From positions 22,798 to 86,797 of the forward strand of contig CACGWQ010000004.1 in assembly GCA_902576815.1 (NCBI GenBank): DNA of 64,000 nt, written 5' to 3'. The notes below the pieces were generated by a model that saw only the letters and a list, made by a program, of their open reading frames with translations, was not told the origin of the DNA and made no database searches. The position numbers were made by a program, and so were the translations under genes. Within the stretch, counting starts at the first letter, position 1, and each line of letters opens with the position of its first letter. This document shows positions 9,735-20,814 of this stretch, piece by piece. Source of the stretch: an uncultured Pelagibacteraceae bacterium. Its GTDB lineage: Bacteria > Pseudomonadota > Alphaproteobacteria > Pelagibacterales > Pelagibacteraceae.

Positions 9735-10582
9735 TAATTCTCTTTAATAATTTTAATCAATCTCTCTAATTGATCTAGTTCTTTGTATTCTAAAATAAAG
9801 GCTCCACTATTATTTTTTTTATTTTTTAAAAAAACATTCAGACCAGTTTTCTCTGACAATTCCTTTTCTAAATTAACAATATTAACATCTCTTTTTAAGT
9901 TTGATCTTAAAGAGGAGTGTTTTAATAGTCTTATTAAATTTTCAGTTTGCCTGACAGACAATTTTTTTGATATTATCTTATCGGCTATTATATCTGCATT
10001 TTCTACCCCGACCAATACTTTAGCATGCCCATAAGATAAGTTACCTTCGACAATATAGTTTTTTAATTTTTCTGATAGGCTCAATAATCGCAAACAATTT
10101 GAAATATGAGATCTGCTTTTCCCAATAAATTTTGAAACCTTGTATTGATCATAACTAAATTCATCAATAAGTCGCTGGTAGCTAGTCGCCTCTTCAATAA
10201 TATTTAAATCTTTTCTTTGAACATTTTCTATGATTGCAAATTCCAGTGATTTCAAATTATCGATATCGATTATTATTACAGGTATCTCATGTAAACCTGC
10301 TCTCTGGGCTGCTTGCCATCTTCTTTCTCCAGCGACAATCTCATATTTACCGTTTTCATCTTTTGAATGTCTAACAATAATTGGTTGTAATATACCTCTT
10401 TCTTTTATTGAATTAGCTAACTCCTCTAGATCCAAATTATCAAATTTTTTTCTTGGTTGAAACTTGTTAGGTATAATTGAACTTATAGACATTTTATTTG
10501 TCTCTTGCTTTAAGTTTGAGTCCCCTATCAATGATGACAGTCCTCTACCTAATCCCCTTTTATTCTTGAAAGGATTAATCAC
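9731..10582 (-). CDS. parB: chromosome partitioning protein ParB
   Basis: GLGRGLSSLIGD, IRPNxxQPRK, ELANSIKERGILQPIIVR, IVAGERRWQAA. Confidence 0.97.
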   Translation of the reverse strand: MINPFKNKRGLGRGLSSLIGDSNLKQETNKMSISSIIPNKFQPRKKFDNLDLEELANSIKERGILQPIIVRHSKDENGKYEIVAGERRWQAAQRAGLHEIPVIIIDIDNLKSLEFAIIENVQRKDLNIIEEATSYQRLIDEFSYDQYKVSKFIGKSRSHISNCLRLLSLSEKLKNYIVEGNLSYGHAKVLVGVENADIIADKIISKKLSVRQTENLIRLLKHSSLRSNLKRDVNIVNLEKELSEKTGLNVFLKNKKNNSGAFILEYKELDQLERLIKIIKENY

Positions 10583-11379
10583 GCAGCACTCTCCACTTGT
10601 TTGTCCTGTTCTAAAAATTCCTCAGTAAATTTGAAGTAAGCCTTGCTACCTGGACAAATCTTATCGTACAATAATACTGGTATACCATGAGATGGGGCCT
10701 CTGAGAGCCTAACATTTCTTGGAACCGCAGTAGAGTATACTTTTTCCTTAAAATAATTTCTTGCTTCTATCTCAACTTGTCCTGAGAGCTTATTTCTTTT
10801 ATCAAACATTGTAAGAAGTATCCCCCTTATCTCTAGTGATGGATTTAAGTTAAACTTTATTCTATCGATTGTTTTCATAAGTTGAGTTAACCCCTCCAAT
10901 GCAAAAAATTCTGTCTGAAGTGGTACTACTAAAGCATCCGAAGCCACTAATGCCATAATTGTCAGCAGACTTAGTGATGGAGGGCAATCGATTAAGATAT
11001 AATCATATGACGCTCCAGAATCATTTAAAATCGGGGTTAATTCATCTTTCAATTTAAAAGCTCTACGATTATCTCCGGCTGTTTCTACCTCAAGTCCTGA
11101 TAAATCTACATTAGATGTGATTAAATTCAGGTTGTCAAAATTTGTTTCTTGGACTACTTCTAAAATTTTTTTATTTCCATTAAGGACACTATAAATAGTG
11201 GTTTCCGAATTTGTAGTATTTGATAGACCGAGACCAGTTGTTGCATTTCCTTGAGGATCAAGGTCTATGACTAATATTTTTTTTCCTTTCATAGACAAAC
11301 CAGCCGCAAGATTGATTACTGTAGTAGTCTTCCCAACACCTCCTTTTTGATTTATTACCGAAATAATTTTTTTATCCAT
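10579..11379 (-). CDS. parA: chromosome partitioning ATPase ParA
   Basis: NQKGGVGKTTTVINLA deviant Walker A; DLDPQGNATTG. Confidence 0.97.
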   Translation of the reverse strand: MDKKIISVINQKGGVGKTTTVINLAAGLSMKGKKILVIDLDPQGNATTGLGLSNTTNSETTIYSVLNGNKKILEVVQETNFDNLNLITSNVDLSGLEVETAGDNRRAFKLKDELTPILNDSGASYDYILIDCPPSLSLLTIMALVASDALVVPLQTEFFALEGLTQLMKTIDRIKFNLNPSLEIRGILLTMFDKRNKLSGQVEIEARNYFKEKVYSTAVPRNVRLSEAPSHGIPVLLYDKICPGSKAYFKFTEEFLEQDKQVESAA

Positions 11380-11414
11380 TTTTTTTTAATTTTTTATTTT
11401 TTTATTTAATTTTT

Positions 11415-12065
11415 TCATTTTGAAATTTTTTTTTCTCTTAGGTTGGAAATTTTAACAATTACAGATTCATCGTTTGTTAAACTTCTTTTTTCCTCATAAT
11501 CAAATTTCCATGTTTCGAGAGCATCATCTAAAATTTTTTTTCCACTTTTGCCTAAAAACAAAATAATATACTTAAAATTTTTAAAATTATTTTTTGCGAT
11601 TTGGAAAATTATAGGCAAAGGTTTAAATGCTCTTGAAATAATTACGTCTGTACATAAATTTTTTTCGTTAAAAATATTTTTTTGATGAATTTCTGAGTTT
11701 AAATTAAATTTTTTTGTCATTTCTTTTAAAAAAACACTCTTGTGATAGCTTTTTTCATAGAAAATTAGCTTAAATAGTGGTTTTTTTGGTTTCATCAATA
11801 TACCCAAAACTATACCAGGTAGCCCAGCTCCCGACCCAAGATCTGTACATATTTTGATATCATTTTTATCAATAAAATCAATAGTTTGTGCACTATCTTC
11901 AATATGCCTTGAATTTATTGATTTTTCTGTGCTTTTGCTGATTAAATTTATGCTTTTATTTTTTGAGATAATCGCTTTTGAGTAATCTTCAAGTTCTTTG
12001 TATGTTTCACGTGAAACATTTGTGAGTTTAAAATTATATATTTTTATAAAATTCGAATCAATCAA
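11415..12065 (-). CDS. rsmG: 16S rRNA (guanine527-N7)-methyltransferase RsmG
   Basis: [23 protein letters not shown]; located next to mnmG. Confidence 0.95.
   Translation of the reverse strand: MIDSNFIKIYNFKLTNVSRETYKELEDYSKAIISKNKSINLISKSTEKSINSRHIEDSAQTIDFIDKNDIKICTDLGSGAGLPGIVLGILMKPKKPLFKLIFYEKSYHKSVFLKEMTKKFNLNSEIHQKNIFNEKNLCTDVIISRAFKPLPIIFQIAKNNFKNFKYIILFLGKSGKKILDDALETWKFDYEEKRSLTNDESVIVKISNLREKKISK
12003..12018. other. parS centromere-like site TGTTTCACGTGAAACA
   Basis: Exact 16-bp palindrome identical to the consensus parS, inside rsmG. Confidence 0.93.
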
Positions 12066-13939
12066 GCTATATGCTTAATAGACTTTCTTTTAAGATGAGA
12101 CAACAAAATATATACTGCTGCAGGTGTAATTCCATCAATTCTCAAGGCCTGACCCATTGTTTTAGGTCTAATTTTCTTGAATTTTGACTTTACCTCATTA
12201 GATAGTCCAGAAAAATCATCATAATTAAGGTTATTTGGAATAATTAAATTTTCATCTCTTTTAAAAGCCAAAATATCTGATTTCTGTTTTTTTAAATAAC
12301 CTTTATAATGTGAATTAATTTCTAATTGCTCATCTATTTCACGTGAAACATACTTAATTTCAGGCCAAATTTCTCTTATTTTAAACATATTTACTGATTT
12401 TTGTCCTAATACCTGATTTGCAGACCTACTAATTCCATCTTTTGCTATATTAATCCCAAATCTTTCTACTTTTGAAGGAGTTATCTTTAATTTATCCATT
12501 TGATTCTGAATTTTTGATAATTGAAGGTATTTCTCTTTATATATTCTCTTTCTTTCTTTATTTACAATTCCGATTTTTATGCCTTTTTTAGTTAATCTCA
12601 CATCTGCATTATCAGATCTTAACGAAAGTCTATATTCAGCTCTTGATGTGAACATCCTGTAAGGTTCTGCTACACCTTTAGTTACGAGGTCATCTATCAT
12701 AACACCTATATACGCCTCTGATCTATCTAAAATAAATGGTTCTTCACCTTTAAAAGCAAGAGCTGCATTTGCCCCTGCTATCAATCCTTGCGCAGCTGCT
12801 TCTTCATATCCTGTTGTTCCATTGATTTGGCCTGCAAGATATAGATTTTTTATTTTTTTAGTCTCTAATGTTAAAAAAAGTTCCCTTGGGTCAACAAAAT
12901 CGTATTCAATAGCATATCCAGGCCTTAAAATTTTAACGTTTTCTAAACCATTGATTTTATTGCATATTTCTTGTTGTACATCAGCTGGTAAAGATGTTGA
13001 AATACCATTTGGATAAATTGTGTGATCATTTAAGCCTTCTGGTTCTAGAAAAATTTGATGTCTCTGCTTATCTGCAAATTTTTTTATTTTATCCTCTATA
13101 GATGGGCAATATCTTGGACCAACTCCTTTTATGCTTCCAGAATACATAGCGCTTCGCTTTATATTTTTTGAAATAATTTTATGAACTTCATCATTTGTAT
13201 AAGTGATACGACATGAAATTTGTTTATTAAAATTTTTTTTAGTTAAGAATGAAAAGAAGTATGGATCATCATCTGCATGTTGCTCCTCTAAGCTTTCAAA
13301 ATTTATTGTACGGGCATCTAATCTTGGGGGAGTTCCAGTTTTTAATCGTCCAATTTTAAATTCATATTTTTCTAATTGCTCGCTCAAACCTGTTGAAGGT
13401 TTCTCATTAAATCTTCCAGCGGGAGTTTTTTCCTCACCAATATGAATTAAACCATTTAAAAAAGTGCCAGTTGTTAAAATTATCTTTGATGATATGATTT
13501 CTTTACCAGATTGCGTTTTAAAACCAATTAAACTGTTATTTAGAAAATTAAATCTAATTACAGGATCTGAAAAAATGCTTAAATTACAGTAGTTTACAAG
13601 TTTTTCTTGCATATATTTTTTATATAGAGATCTATCACTTTGTGTTCTTGGTCCTCTCACAGCTGGGCCCCTGCTTCTATTAAGCAATCTAAATTGTATA
13701 CCTGATTTATCTGCTACAACCCCCATGACACCATCTAATGCATCTATCTCTCTAACCAGATGCCCTTTGCCCAAACCTCCGATGGCTGGGTTACAAGACA
13801 TTTCTCCAATGGTATCAAATTTGTGTGTGAATAGGGCAGTGTTAACTCCCAATCTTGCTGATGCTGTTGCTGCTTCACAACCTGCATGTCCACCTCCTAT
13901 TACAACAACATCAAAAGATAATTCATTTTTCATAGACAT
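12062..13939 (-). CDS. mnmG: tRNA uridine-5-carboxymethylaminomethyl modification enzyme MnmG
   Basis: [34 protein letters not shown]. Confidence 0.98.
   Translation of the reverse strand: MSMKNELSFDVVVIGGGHAGCEAATASARLGVNTALFTHKFDTIGEMSCNPAIGGLGKGHLVREIDALDGVMGVVADKSGIQFRLLNRSRGPAVRGPRTQSDRSLYKKYMQEKLVNYCNLSIFSDPVIRFNFLNNSLIGFKTQSGKEIISSKIILTTGTFLNGLIHIGEEKTPAGRFNEKPSTGLSEQLEKYEFKIGRLKTGTPPRLDARTINFESLEEQHADDDPYFFSFLTKKNFNKQISCRITYTNDEVHKIISKNIKRSAMYSGSIKGVGPRYCPSIEDKIKKFADKQRHQIFLEPEGLNDHTIYPNGISTSLPADVQQEICNKINGLENVKILRPGYAIEYDFVDPRELFLTLETKKIKNLYLAGQINGTTGYEEAAAQGLIAGANAALAFKGEEPFILDRSEAYIGVMIDDLVTKGVAEPYRMFTSRAEYRLSLRSDNADVRLTKKGIKIGIVNKERKRIYKEKYLQLSKIQNQMDKLKITPSKVERFGINIAKDGISRSANQVLGQKSVNMFKIREIWPEIKYVSREIDEQLEINSHYKGYLKKQKSDILAFKRDENLIIPNNLNYDDFSGLSNEVKSKFKKIRPKTMGQALRIDGITPAAVYILLSHLKRKSIKHIA
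12335..12350. other. second parS-like site TATTTCACGTGAAACA (one mismatch to consensus)
   Basis: 15/16 match to TGTTTCACGTGAAACA, inside mnmG. Confidence 0.8.
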
Positions 13940-14009
13940 AATCTATTATCGAAATTAAAATTTACAAGAAAACACTTAAAAATGTTTAAAAAACATTTAT
14001 TATCAACGA

Positions 14010-15347
14010 TTATTTACCTATACAGAAATCATTAAAAATAGAACCTAAAATCTCTTCAATATCTACTCTTCCTACTATAATTCCAAGATATCTAGTTGCT
14101 AACCTTAGATCTTCGGCAGCTTTATCAAAATCTTCTAAAGATTTTTTTTCCTCAAAATTTTTTAAACTCATATAACACTGTTCAAGATTTATCCTGTGTC
14201 TTTCTCTCGTTATAAAAATTTCTTCTGATGATATAAATTTATTTTTTAAATTTTCTTTTATCGAATTGATAAGTTTGTCTAAATTTTTTTCTTGTTTAAT
14301 AGATATGTAAATTGGGTTATGTTTTTTTGTTTCATCACTAATTTGATCTATACCTAAATCCATTTTATTAATAACCAATATTGCTTTTCTTGATATTTTA
14401 TCATTAAAAAATTCAGTAAAATCAACGCTTTTAGGCTCTATTACAATTATATTTAAATCAGCATTTTCGGCTTTTTTTAAGGCCAATTTTATACCTTTTT
14501 TTTCGATTTCATCTTTTGAGTCTCTGATCCCAGCAGTATCAGAAATAACAACGGGATATCCATCTAAGTTTAAATGTGTTTCTATAATATCCCTCGTTGT
14601 CCCAGCAATTTCTGAGACAATAGCCACATCCCTCTTAGATAAATAATTTAACAAGGATGATTTGCCTGCGTTTGTTGGACCTACTATTGAAATTTTAAAT
14701 CCTTCTCTAATTCTTTCTCCAACTTTTTGATCATTTAAAATTTTTATAATTTCTTCTCTAATACTTTTAACTTCTTTGTGAATATTTAGTAAAATATCAT
14801 CAGGCAAATCATCTTCTGGAAAATCAATTTTAGCTTCTACTTTCGATAAAATTTTTAAAAGTCTATCTCTAAGTGAATTAAATTTGTCTGAACTTTTTCC
14901 AGACATAACGTTTATAGCCTGTTGTCTTTGGATTTCTGTTTCTGATGCAATTAAATCTGCAACACTTTCAGCTCTTAACAAATTAATCTTACCATTTTGA
15001 AATGCTAATTTTGTAAATTCGCCAGCCTCTGCCATTCTTAAATTTGATATTTGAGATAAAGTGTTCTGGATTTCTTTTATAACGGCCCTACTACCATGAA
15101 CATGCAATTCGGCCATATCTTCGCCTGTGTAGCTTGCTGGTCCAGGAAACCATAGTAATATGCCTTCATCAATTAGCTGATTGTCGGTGATTTTGTTGAA
15201 TTTTCTCTTAACCGCAGTTCTTGGCTTTGGAACGCTTTTTCCAGTTATTTTCCTTATAGCTACTCGAGTGTCTTTGCCAGATATTCTAATTACAGCTAGT
15301 CCGGAAACACCTGGTCCTGTGGAAAGCGCATATATTGTCATTAACAA
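14010..15347 (-). CDS. mnmE: tRNA modification GTPase MnmE
   Basis: GPTNAGKSSLLN, GTTRDIIE, C-terminal FCIGK. Confidence 0.97.
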   Translation of the reverse strand: MLMTIYALSTGPGVSGLAVIRISGKDTRVAIRKITGKSVPKPRTAVKRKFNKITDNQLIDEGILLWFPGPASYTGEDMAELHVHGSRAVIKEIQNTLSQISNLRMAEAGEFTKLAFQNGKINLLRAESVADLIASETEIQRQQAINVMSGKSSDKFNSLRDRLLKILSKVEAKIDFPEDDLPDDILLNIHKEVKSIREEIIKILNDQKVGERIREGFKISIVGPTNAGKSSLLNYLSKRDVAIVSEIAGTTRDIIETHLNLDGYPVVISDTAGIRDSKDEIEKKGIKLALKKAENADLNIIVIEPKSVDFTEFFNDKISRKAILVINKMDLGIDQISDETKKHNPIYISIKQEKNLDKLINSIKENLKNKFISSEEIFITRERHRINLEQCYMSLKNFEEKKSLEDFDKAAEDLRLATRYLGIIVGRVDIEEILGSIFNDFCIGK

Positions 15348-15377
15348 AGTATAACAGGTATTTTTAAAAAGGGTTTA

Positions 15378-16649
15378 TTAAGATGGTTTGTTCATTGAAT
15401 TAAAGAATTCAGCATTATTTTTAGTATCCTTTAATTTAGAGTTGATAAACTCTATTGCATCCATTGAGCCCATAGGTGCAATTATTCTTCTTAAAACATT
15501 CATTTTTTGAAGATCATTTTTATCAAAAATCAATTCTTCTCTTCTTGTTCCAGATTTAGTTATATCTATAGCTGGGTAAATCCTTTTCTCAGAAATTTTT
15601 CTGTCCAATATAGTTTCGCTATTTCCAGTCCCTTTAAACTCCTCAAAAATAACCTCATCCATTCTACTACCAGTATCAATTAATGCTGTCGCAATTATTG
15701 TAAGAGATCCGCCTTCTTCAATATTTCTTGCTGCACCAAAAAACCTTTTTGGCCTTTGTAACGCGTTTGCGTCAACACCTCCCGTTAAAACTTTACCTGA
15801 ACTTGGAACAACTGCATTATATGCTCTACCTAGTCTAGTTATAGAGTCTAATAGTATTACCACATCTTTTTTATGTTCAGTCAATCTTTTTGCTTTTTCA
15901 ATTACCATTTCAGCAACTGCTACATGCCTTTGAGCTGGTTCATCAAAAGTTGAACTTATCACTTCCCCTTCTACAGTTCTTTGCATATCTGTAACTTCTT
16001 CGGGCCTTTCGTCAATTAGAAGAACCATTAAATATACCTCTGGGTGATTGGCGGTTATTGAATTTGCTATGCTTTGTAATATCATTGTTTTTCCTGCTTT
16101 AGGGGGAGAAATTATCAAAGATCTTTGACCTTTTCCAATTGGGCTTACTAAATCAATAAGCCTTGGAGTAAGGTCAATCTTTTTTTCAACTTTATTACTT
16201 TCAACTTCCATTACTAATTGTTTATTAGGATACAATGGAGTTAAGTTGTCAAATGCAATTTTATGTTTAGATTTTTCAGTTTCTTCAAAATTTATTTTGC
16301 TCACTTGCAACAATGCAAAATATCTTTCTCCATCTTTGGGTGCTCTTATTGGTCCTTCAACTGTATCGCCTGTCCTTAAACCAAACCGTCTAATTTGGTT
16401 GGGGCTTACATATATATCATCTGCACCTGGCAAATAATTTGATTCCATTGCTCTTAGAAATCCAAATCCATCCTGGAGCAATTGAAGGACACCACCACCC
16501 GTTATTTCTTCACCTTTTTCAGCTAGCTTTTTTAATATTGCAAAATAAATTTCTTGTCTTCTTAACGTACTAGCGTTTTCAATTCCTAAGTTTTCAGCTT
16601 CGGTGATAAGTTTTTCGGAGCTTTTTTCTTTTAATTCTTGTATATTCAT
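15378..16649 (-). CDS. rho: transcription termination factor Rho
   Basis: [37 protein letters not shown]. Confidence 0.98.
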   Translation of the reverse strand: MNIQELKEKSSEKLITEAENLGIENASTLRRQEIYFAILKKLAEKGEEITGGGVLQLLQDGFGFLRAMESNYLPGADDIYVSPNQIRRFGLRTGDTVEGPIRAPKDGERYFALLQVSKINFEETEKSKHKIAFDNLTPLYPNKQLVMEVESNKVEKKIDLTPRLIDLVSPIGKGQRSLIISPPKAGKTMILQSIANSITANHPEVYLMVLLIDERPEEVTDMQRTVEGEVISSTFDEPAQRHVAVAEMVIEKAKRLTEHKKDVVILLDSITRLGRAYNAVVPSSGKVLTGGVDANALQRPKRFFGAARNIEEGGSLTIIATALIDTGSRMDEVIFEEFKGTGNSETILDRKISEKRIYPAIDITKSGTRREELIFDKNDLQKMNVLRRIIAPMGSMDAIEFINSKLKDTKNNAEFFNSMNKPS

Positions 16650-16709
16650 TATGTAGGGATTAGTAGTTAGATAAATATATTATAGTTATCAGTTGTTAAG
16701 ATTTCAAGC

Positions 16710-17150
16710 TTATAAAGGCTTATAAATTACAACAAAAATGATCAAAATGAGCAATAATGTTGGTATTTCGTTGATAATTCTAAAATATTTAGGAGAGTGA
16801 ATATTCTCGTTTAATTTAAACTTATTAAGAATTCGCCCTAAATAGAAATGGTAAGCGGTAAGTATTAAAACTAAAATTATTTTTAATAACATCCACTTTT
16901 GCCCTAATTGCTGAAACCCTATGCTATGTATTAATAACAAACCAAAGAGCCAGGACAAGATCATGGCAGGTGTCATAATATAAAAATATAATTTTCTCTC
17001 CATAGTTTTGAATATCCCAGAAGTTATTGGTTCTGAAAAATTTTCAGCGTGATAAACAAAAATTCTTGGAAGGTATAACAATCCAGCCATCCATGATATT
17101 ACTGCAATTAAATGCAATGACTTAAACAAGAGATAAAAATTCATTATCAA
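16710..17150 (-). CDS. hemJ: protoporphyrinogen oxidase HemJ (CopD-like membrane protein)
   Basis: SLHLIAVISWMAGLLYLPRIFVYH; downstream of hemE-hemH. Confidence 0.88.
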   Translation of the reverse strand: MIMNFYLLFKSLHLIAVISWMAGLLYLPRIFVYHAENFSEPITSGIFKTMERKLYFYIMTPAMILSWLFGLLLIHSIGFQQLGQKWMLLKIILVLILTAYHFYLGRILNKFKLNENIHSPKYFRIINEIPTLLLILIIFVVIYKPL

Positions 17151-18136
17151 ATATTTCGCTTTATTAGAGTGTTTAATAATTTTATATGATCATCATTATC
17201 ATTAAGACATGGTATCATATCAAAATTTTCTCCTCCAGATTCCATAAAACTTTCCTTGCCTTGAATTGAAATTTCTTCTAAGGTTTCAACACAATCTGAT
17301 GAAAAACCAGGACAAATAGTAAGGACATTTTTTATTCCTTTCTTTGGTAGTTCTTCTAAAGTCTTATCAGTATAGGGTTTAAGCCATTCTTGTGGACCAA
17401 ATCTTGATTGAAATGTTGTTTTAATTTCGATGGAAGTAAATTTTTCTGAAATAAGTCTTGTCGTCTTATGACAATAACAATGGTATGGATCTCCTTTATC
17501 AAAATATTTTTTGGGTATACCGTGATATGATGCCAAAATTAAATCTGGTTTCCAACTTAAAGTCTTTATTTTATTATTTATGGAATTAACCAAAGCTTCG
17601 ATATAAAAAGGTTCAGATTCATAATGAGGAATAATTTTAAGCGAAGGTTGCCATCTCATTTTCATTAATGTTCTATATACTTCATCACACACAGTTGCTG
17701 TTGTCGCGGCCGCATATTGAGGGTACAGAGGTAGTATTATAAGGTTTTCACATCCATCATCATGAAGAGCCTTTATTTTGCTTTTAATACTCGGGTTTCC
17801 ATACCTCATAGCAAAATCAACAACTAAATTTTTATCAGACATGTTTTTTGAAACTTTTTCTGTTTGTTTTAAAGTATAATACAAAAGCGGGGACATATTT
17901 ATATCCTTCATCCATATCTCCTTGTAAGCTTTTGCAGTTTTTGATGGTCTAAAATTTAAAATGAAAGTATTTAAAATAATTTTCCATAAAATAGGGTTGA
18001 TTTCTATTACTCTTCTGTCTGATAAAAATTCTTTTAAGTATTTTCTTATATCAAGCCAGTTTGTGGAGTCGGGAGTTCCAAGATTTATTAATAAAACTCC
18101 TGTTTTACCAAAATTTATTTTAGGGTGATTTTCCAT
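17147..18136 (-). CDS. hemH: ferrochelatase
   Basis: GVLLINLGTPD, AMRYGNPSI, LYPQYAAATT, SYHGIPKKYFDKGDPY. Confidence 0.97.
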   Translation of the reverse strand: MENHPKINFGKTGVLLINLGTPDSTNWLDIRKYLKEFLSDRRVIEINPILWKIILNTFILNFRPSKTAKAYKEIWMKDINMSPLLYYTLKQTEKVSKNMSDKNLVVDFAMRYGNPSIKSKIKALHDDGCENLIILPLYPQYAAATTATVCDEVYRTLMKMRWQPSLKIIPHYESEPFYIEALVNSINNKIKTLSWKPDLILASYHGIPKKYFDKGDPYHCYCHKTTRLISEKFTSIEIKTTFQSRFGPQEWLKPYTDKTLEELPKKGIKNVLTICPGFSSDCVETLEEISIQGKESFMESGGENFDMIPCLNDNDDHIKLLNTLIKRNI

Positions 18137-19137
18137 TATGTAAAATCTCTAACAATTTTTATTAATTCGTGTACCATCTCTATTTTTGTTTCAGGCAAAA
18201 TACCATGGCCCAAATTGAATACATAAGGATGATCTTTAAAGACTCTAAGGTATTTGTTTACTTCTAAATTTAGATTTTCTCTGTTTGTAAGTAGTATTTT
18301 TGGATCTAAGCCACCCTGAATTGGTATTTTTATTTTATTTAATAAATCTTTTGGTTCGATATTATAGTCTATGTTTATCATATTTGGTCTAACTTCATCA
18401 CAAAATTTATTGTAGTCTGAAATTCCTCTAGGAAAGCAAATAACAGGTACCCCTAGACTTTTCGTATATTCAACCAAAGAAGTTGTGGGTTCGTATAGAT
18501 ATTTACTTAAATCTTTATTTACCAATCCCGCCCAGCTATCAAAAATCTGAATTAATGTTGCTCCTGACTCAATTTGTTTTCTTATATGTATTTTAATAAA
18601 TTTATCTAATATTTTTAAAGTTTTACTTATTAAATCTTTATCATGAAAAAAAACTTTAGATAGGCCGTTTTTTGGTGATAATTTATTTAGCATATAGACA
18701 AGTAGTGTCCATGGTGCACCTACAAAACCAATTAAGTCTTTGTTTTTTAATTTCTTATTATTCTTTAAATTTTCTAAAAGTCTATAAATTGGGTCTAATC
18801 TAGATTTAAAATCATTTTCATCTAAATCTAATATGTTATTTATATTTAAATTCCCAAGCTTGGGGCCAAAATTTTTTTTAAACTCAACATCTTGACCCAT
18901 GCCATAAGGAATCATTAGAATATCCGAAAATATTATAGCAGCATCGAAGTCAAATCTGTCTATAGGTTGTAAAGTAATAGTTTCAGAAAGTTCCTCATTT
19001 AAACATAAATCAATAAAATTTGGATTTTTTTTCCTAATTTCTCTAAATTCAGGCAGATACCTTCCTGCTTGTCTCATTAACCATATAGGATTAATATCTG
19101 TTTTATTATTTATTAAACATTCTTTAATTGGCGTCAT
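18136..19137 (-). CDS. hemE: uroporphyrinogen decarboxylase
   Basis: PIWLMRQAGRYLPEFRE, FSDILMIPYGMGQ, FNLGHGILPET. Confidence 0.98.
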   Translation of the reverse strand: MTPIKECLINNKTDINPIWLMRQAGRYLPEFREIRKKNPNFIDLCLNEELSETITLQPIDRFDFDAAIIFSDILMIPYGMGQDVEFKKNFGPKLGNLNINNILDLDENDFKSRLDPIYRLLENLKNNKKLKNKDLIGFVGAPWTLLVYMLNKLSPKNGLSKVFFHDKDLISKTLKILDKFIKIHIRKQIESGATLIQIFDSWAGLVNKDLSKYLYEPTTSLVEYTKSLGVPVICFPRGISDYNKFCDEVRPNMINIDYNIEPKDLLNKIKIPIQGGLDPKILLTNRENLNLEVNKYLRVFKDHPYVFNLGHGILPETKIEMVHELIKIVRDFT

Positions 19138-19415
19138 TTATTCTAAGAATATATATTAAGATTTAGTATTAGTATGAATTGTAAATAACGTAAATTACTC
19201 AAATTAAACAAATTATACACTATTTATACATTATTAACCGTCATAAGTGCACTAAATACTTAGTTATTTGATATTTATAATAATATCAAAATAGTGGATA
19301 AAATATTCACATTTATAATTATGTTAATTAAACAATTATAAATAATAAATATTTGATCTGCTTGCTTAAATAATAATATTTCTTATTTTGTTAATAAATT
19401 ATAGACAAGTTATAC
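19138..19415. other. candidate chromosomal origin of replication (oriC)
   Basis: 278-bp AT-rich gap between divergent hemE and ppsR; near-consensus DnaA boxes TTATACACT (19213-19221), TTATCCACT (minus, 19293-19301), ATATTCACA (19303-19311), weaker TTATACATT (19224-19232) and TTATACATG (19410-19418); 8-bp inverted repeat 19268-19289. Confidence 0.75.
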
Positions 19416-20237
19416 ATGAAAAACACACACCAAGTTTATTTAATTTCGGACTCCACAGGAGAAACACTTGATAGAATTTTTATGGCTCTAAAAGCCCAAT
19501 TCAATAATTTTACTTATGAATTAAATCAATACTCTTTCACAAGAACAGAAAATCAAATATCAACGATATTAAATAAAGCTATTAATCAAGATAGTCCCAT
19601 AATATTATACACCGTAGTTAATAGTAAACTTGCAAAATTTCTTGCGGAAGAAGCAAATAGAAAAAAAATACCTTGTTTTGGTGTTCTAGGTGATTTAATA
19701 TTAAATTTTTCAAAAATATTAAATCAAAAAGCCACACATCAACCCAGCGCTCAACACGTTCTAGATGAAGATTACTATAAAAGAATTGAGGCGATACAAT
19801 TTACAATGAGCCACGATGATGGAAATAATACAGAAAATATTTTAGAATCGGATATAATTTTAGTTGGTGTTAGCCGTACTAGTAAAACACCTACGTCTAT
19901 TTACCTAGCCAACAAAGGCCTCAAAACATCGAACATACCTTTGGTTAACGAAATGAATATCCCTAATGATATTACAAATTCCAAAAAAATTTGTGTAATA
20001 GGATTAACAACCGAAGCTGAAAGGTTATTTGATATTCGAAGGAATAGATTAAACTCAATAAAAGAAAACGAAGCTTCAGACTACACAAATTTAGAGAAAA
20101 TTAAGGCTGAAGTATTACAATCTAAAAAGATATTTAAGCAAAACAAGTGGCCTACAATTGATGTTACGAGGAAATCCGTCGAAGAAACTGCTGCATCAAT
20201 AATTAAAATCTATGAAATAAAAAATAAAAATGCATAA
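19416..20237 (+). CDS. pyruvate, phosphate/water dikinase regulatory protein (DUF299/PPSR)
   Basis: LISDSTGETLDRI, SHDDG, DIILVGVSRTSKTPTSIYLANKG. Confidence 0.95.
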   Translation: MKNTHQVYLISDSTGETLDRIFMALKAQFNNFTYELNQYSFTRTENQISTILNKAINQDSPIILYTVVNSKLAKFLAEEANRKKIPCFGVLGDLILNFSKILNQKATHQPSAQHVLDEDYYKRIEAIQFTMSHDDGNNTENILESDIILVGVSRTSKTPTSIYLANKGLKTSNIPLVNEMNIPNDITNSKKICVIGLTTEAERLFDIRRNRLNSIKENEASDYTNLEKIKAEVLQSKKIFKQNKWPTIDVTRKSVEETAASIIKIYEIKNKNA

Positions 20238-20814
20238 AATTGTATTAGCTTCTAAAAGTAAAATAAGGGAAGAAATTTTAGTAAAAAATAATATTGAGTG
20301 TACAATAATGCCATCAAATGTCGATGAAGATCCAGTAAAAGAAAGTTTGCTTAAAGAAGGAGTTTCACCAGAAATAATATCTAAAAATTTAGCAGAATTA
20401 AAAGCCAATAAAGTTAGTCAAAAAATTAGTAATATACTTGTTCTTGGTGCAGACAGTGTAATAGATTTGGATGGTGAATTAATTTCAAAACCAGAAAGCA
20501 GAGATCAAGCATTCAAAATTTTAAAAAAACTAAATGGTAAAAAGCACTCTCTTATCAGCTCAGTATGTATTTCAAAAAATGGCTCTATGATATGGAACTA
20601 TACAGATAAGGCCTTTTTAACAATGAAACAACTCTCAGAAAATCAGTTAAAAAAATATTTAAATAAAATTTCAGATGAAATTTTATATGCTTATAATGTT
20701 TATCAAATCGAACGAGAGGGAAAAAATTTATTTGAAAAAATTGATGGAGATCAAAACACTATTATGGGGCTACCTGTAAGAATAATTAAAGAGTATATAA
20801 AAAATTATAAATGA
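20230..20814 (+). CDS. maf: Maf-family nucleotide pyrophosphatase
   Basis: IVLASKSKIREEIL, LGADSVIDLDG, SSVCISKNG. Confidence 0.93.
   Translation: MHKIVLASKSKIREEILVKNNIECTIMPSNVDEDPVKESLLKEGVSPEIISKNLAELKANKVSQKISNILVLGADSVIDLDGELISKPESRDQAFKILKKLNGKKHSLISSVCISKNGSMIWNYTDKAFLTMKQLSENQLKKYLNKISDEILYAYNVYQIEREGKNLFEKIDGDQNTIMGLPVRIIKEYIKNYK

Noticed and set aside
13980-13998. AAATGTTT-AAA-AAACATTT inverted repeat between mnmE and mnmG
   Set aside because: A/T-only stem is thermodynamically weak and expected by chance in such AT-rich DNA; not called as a terminator.
19138-19415. CtrA-type TTAA-N7-TTAA sites in the putative origin
   Set aside because: No convincing full site was found by eye; TTAA-rich sequence is expected from composition.
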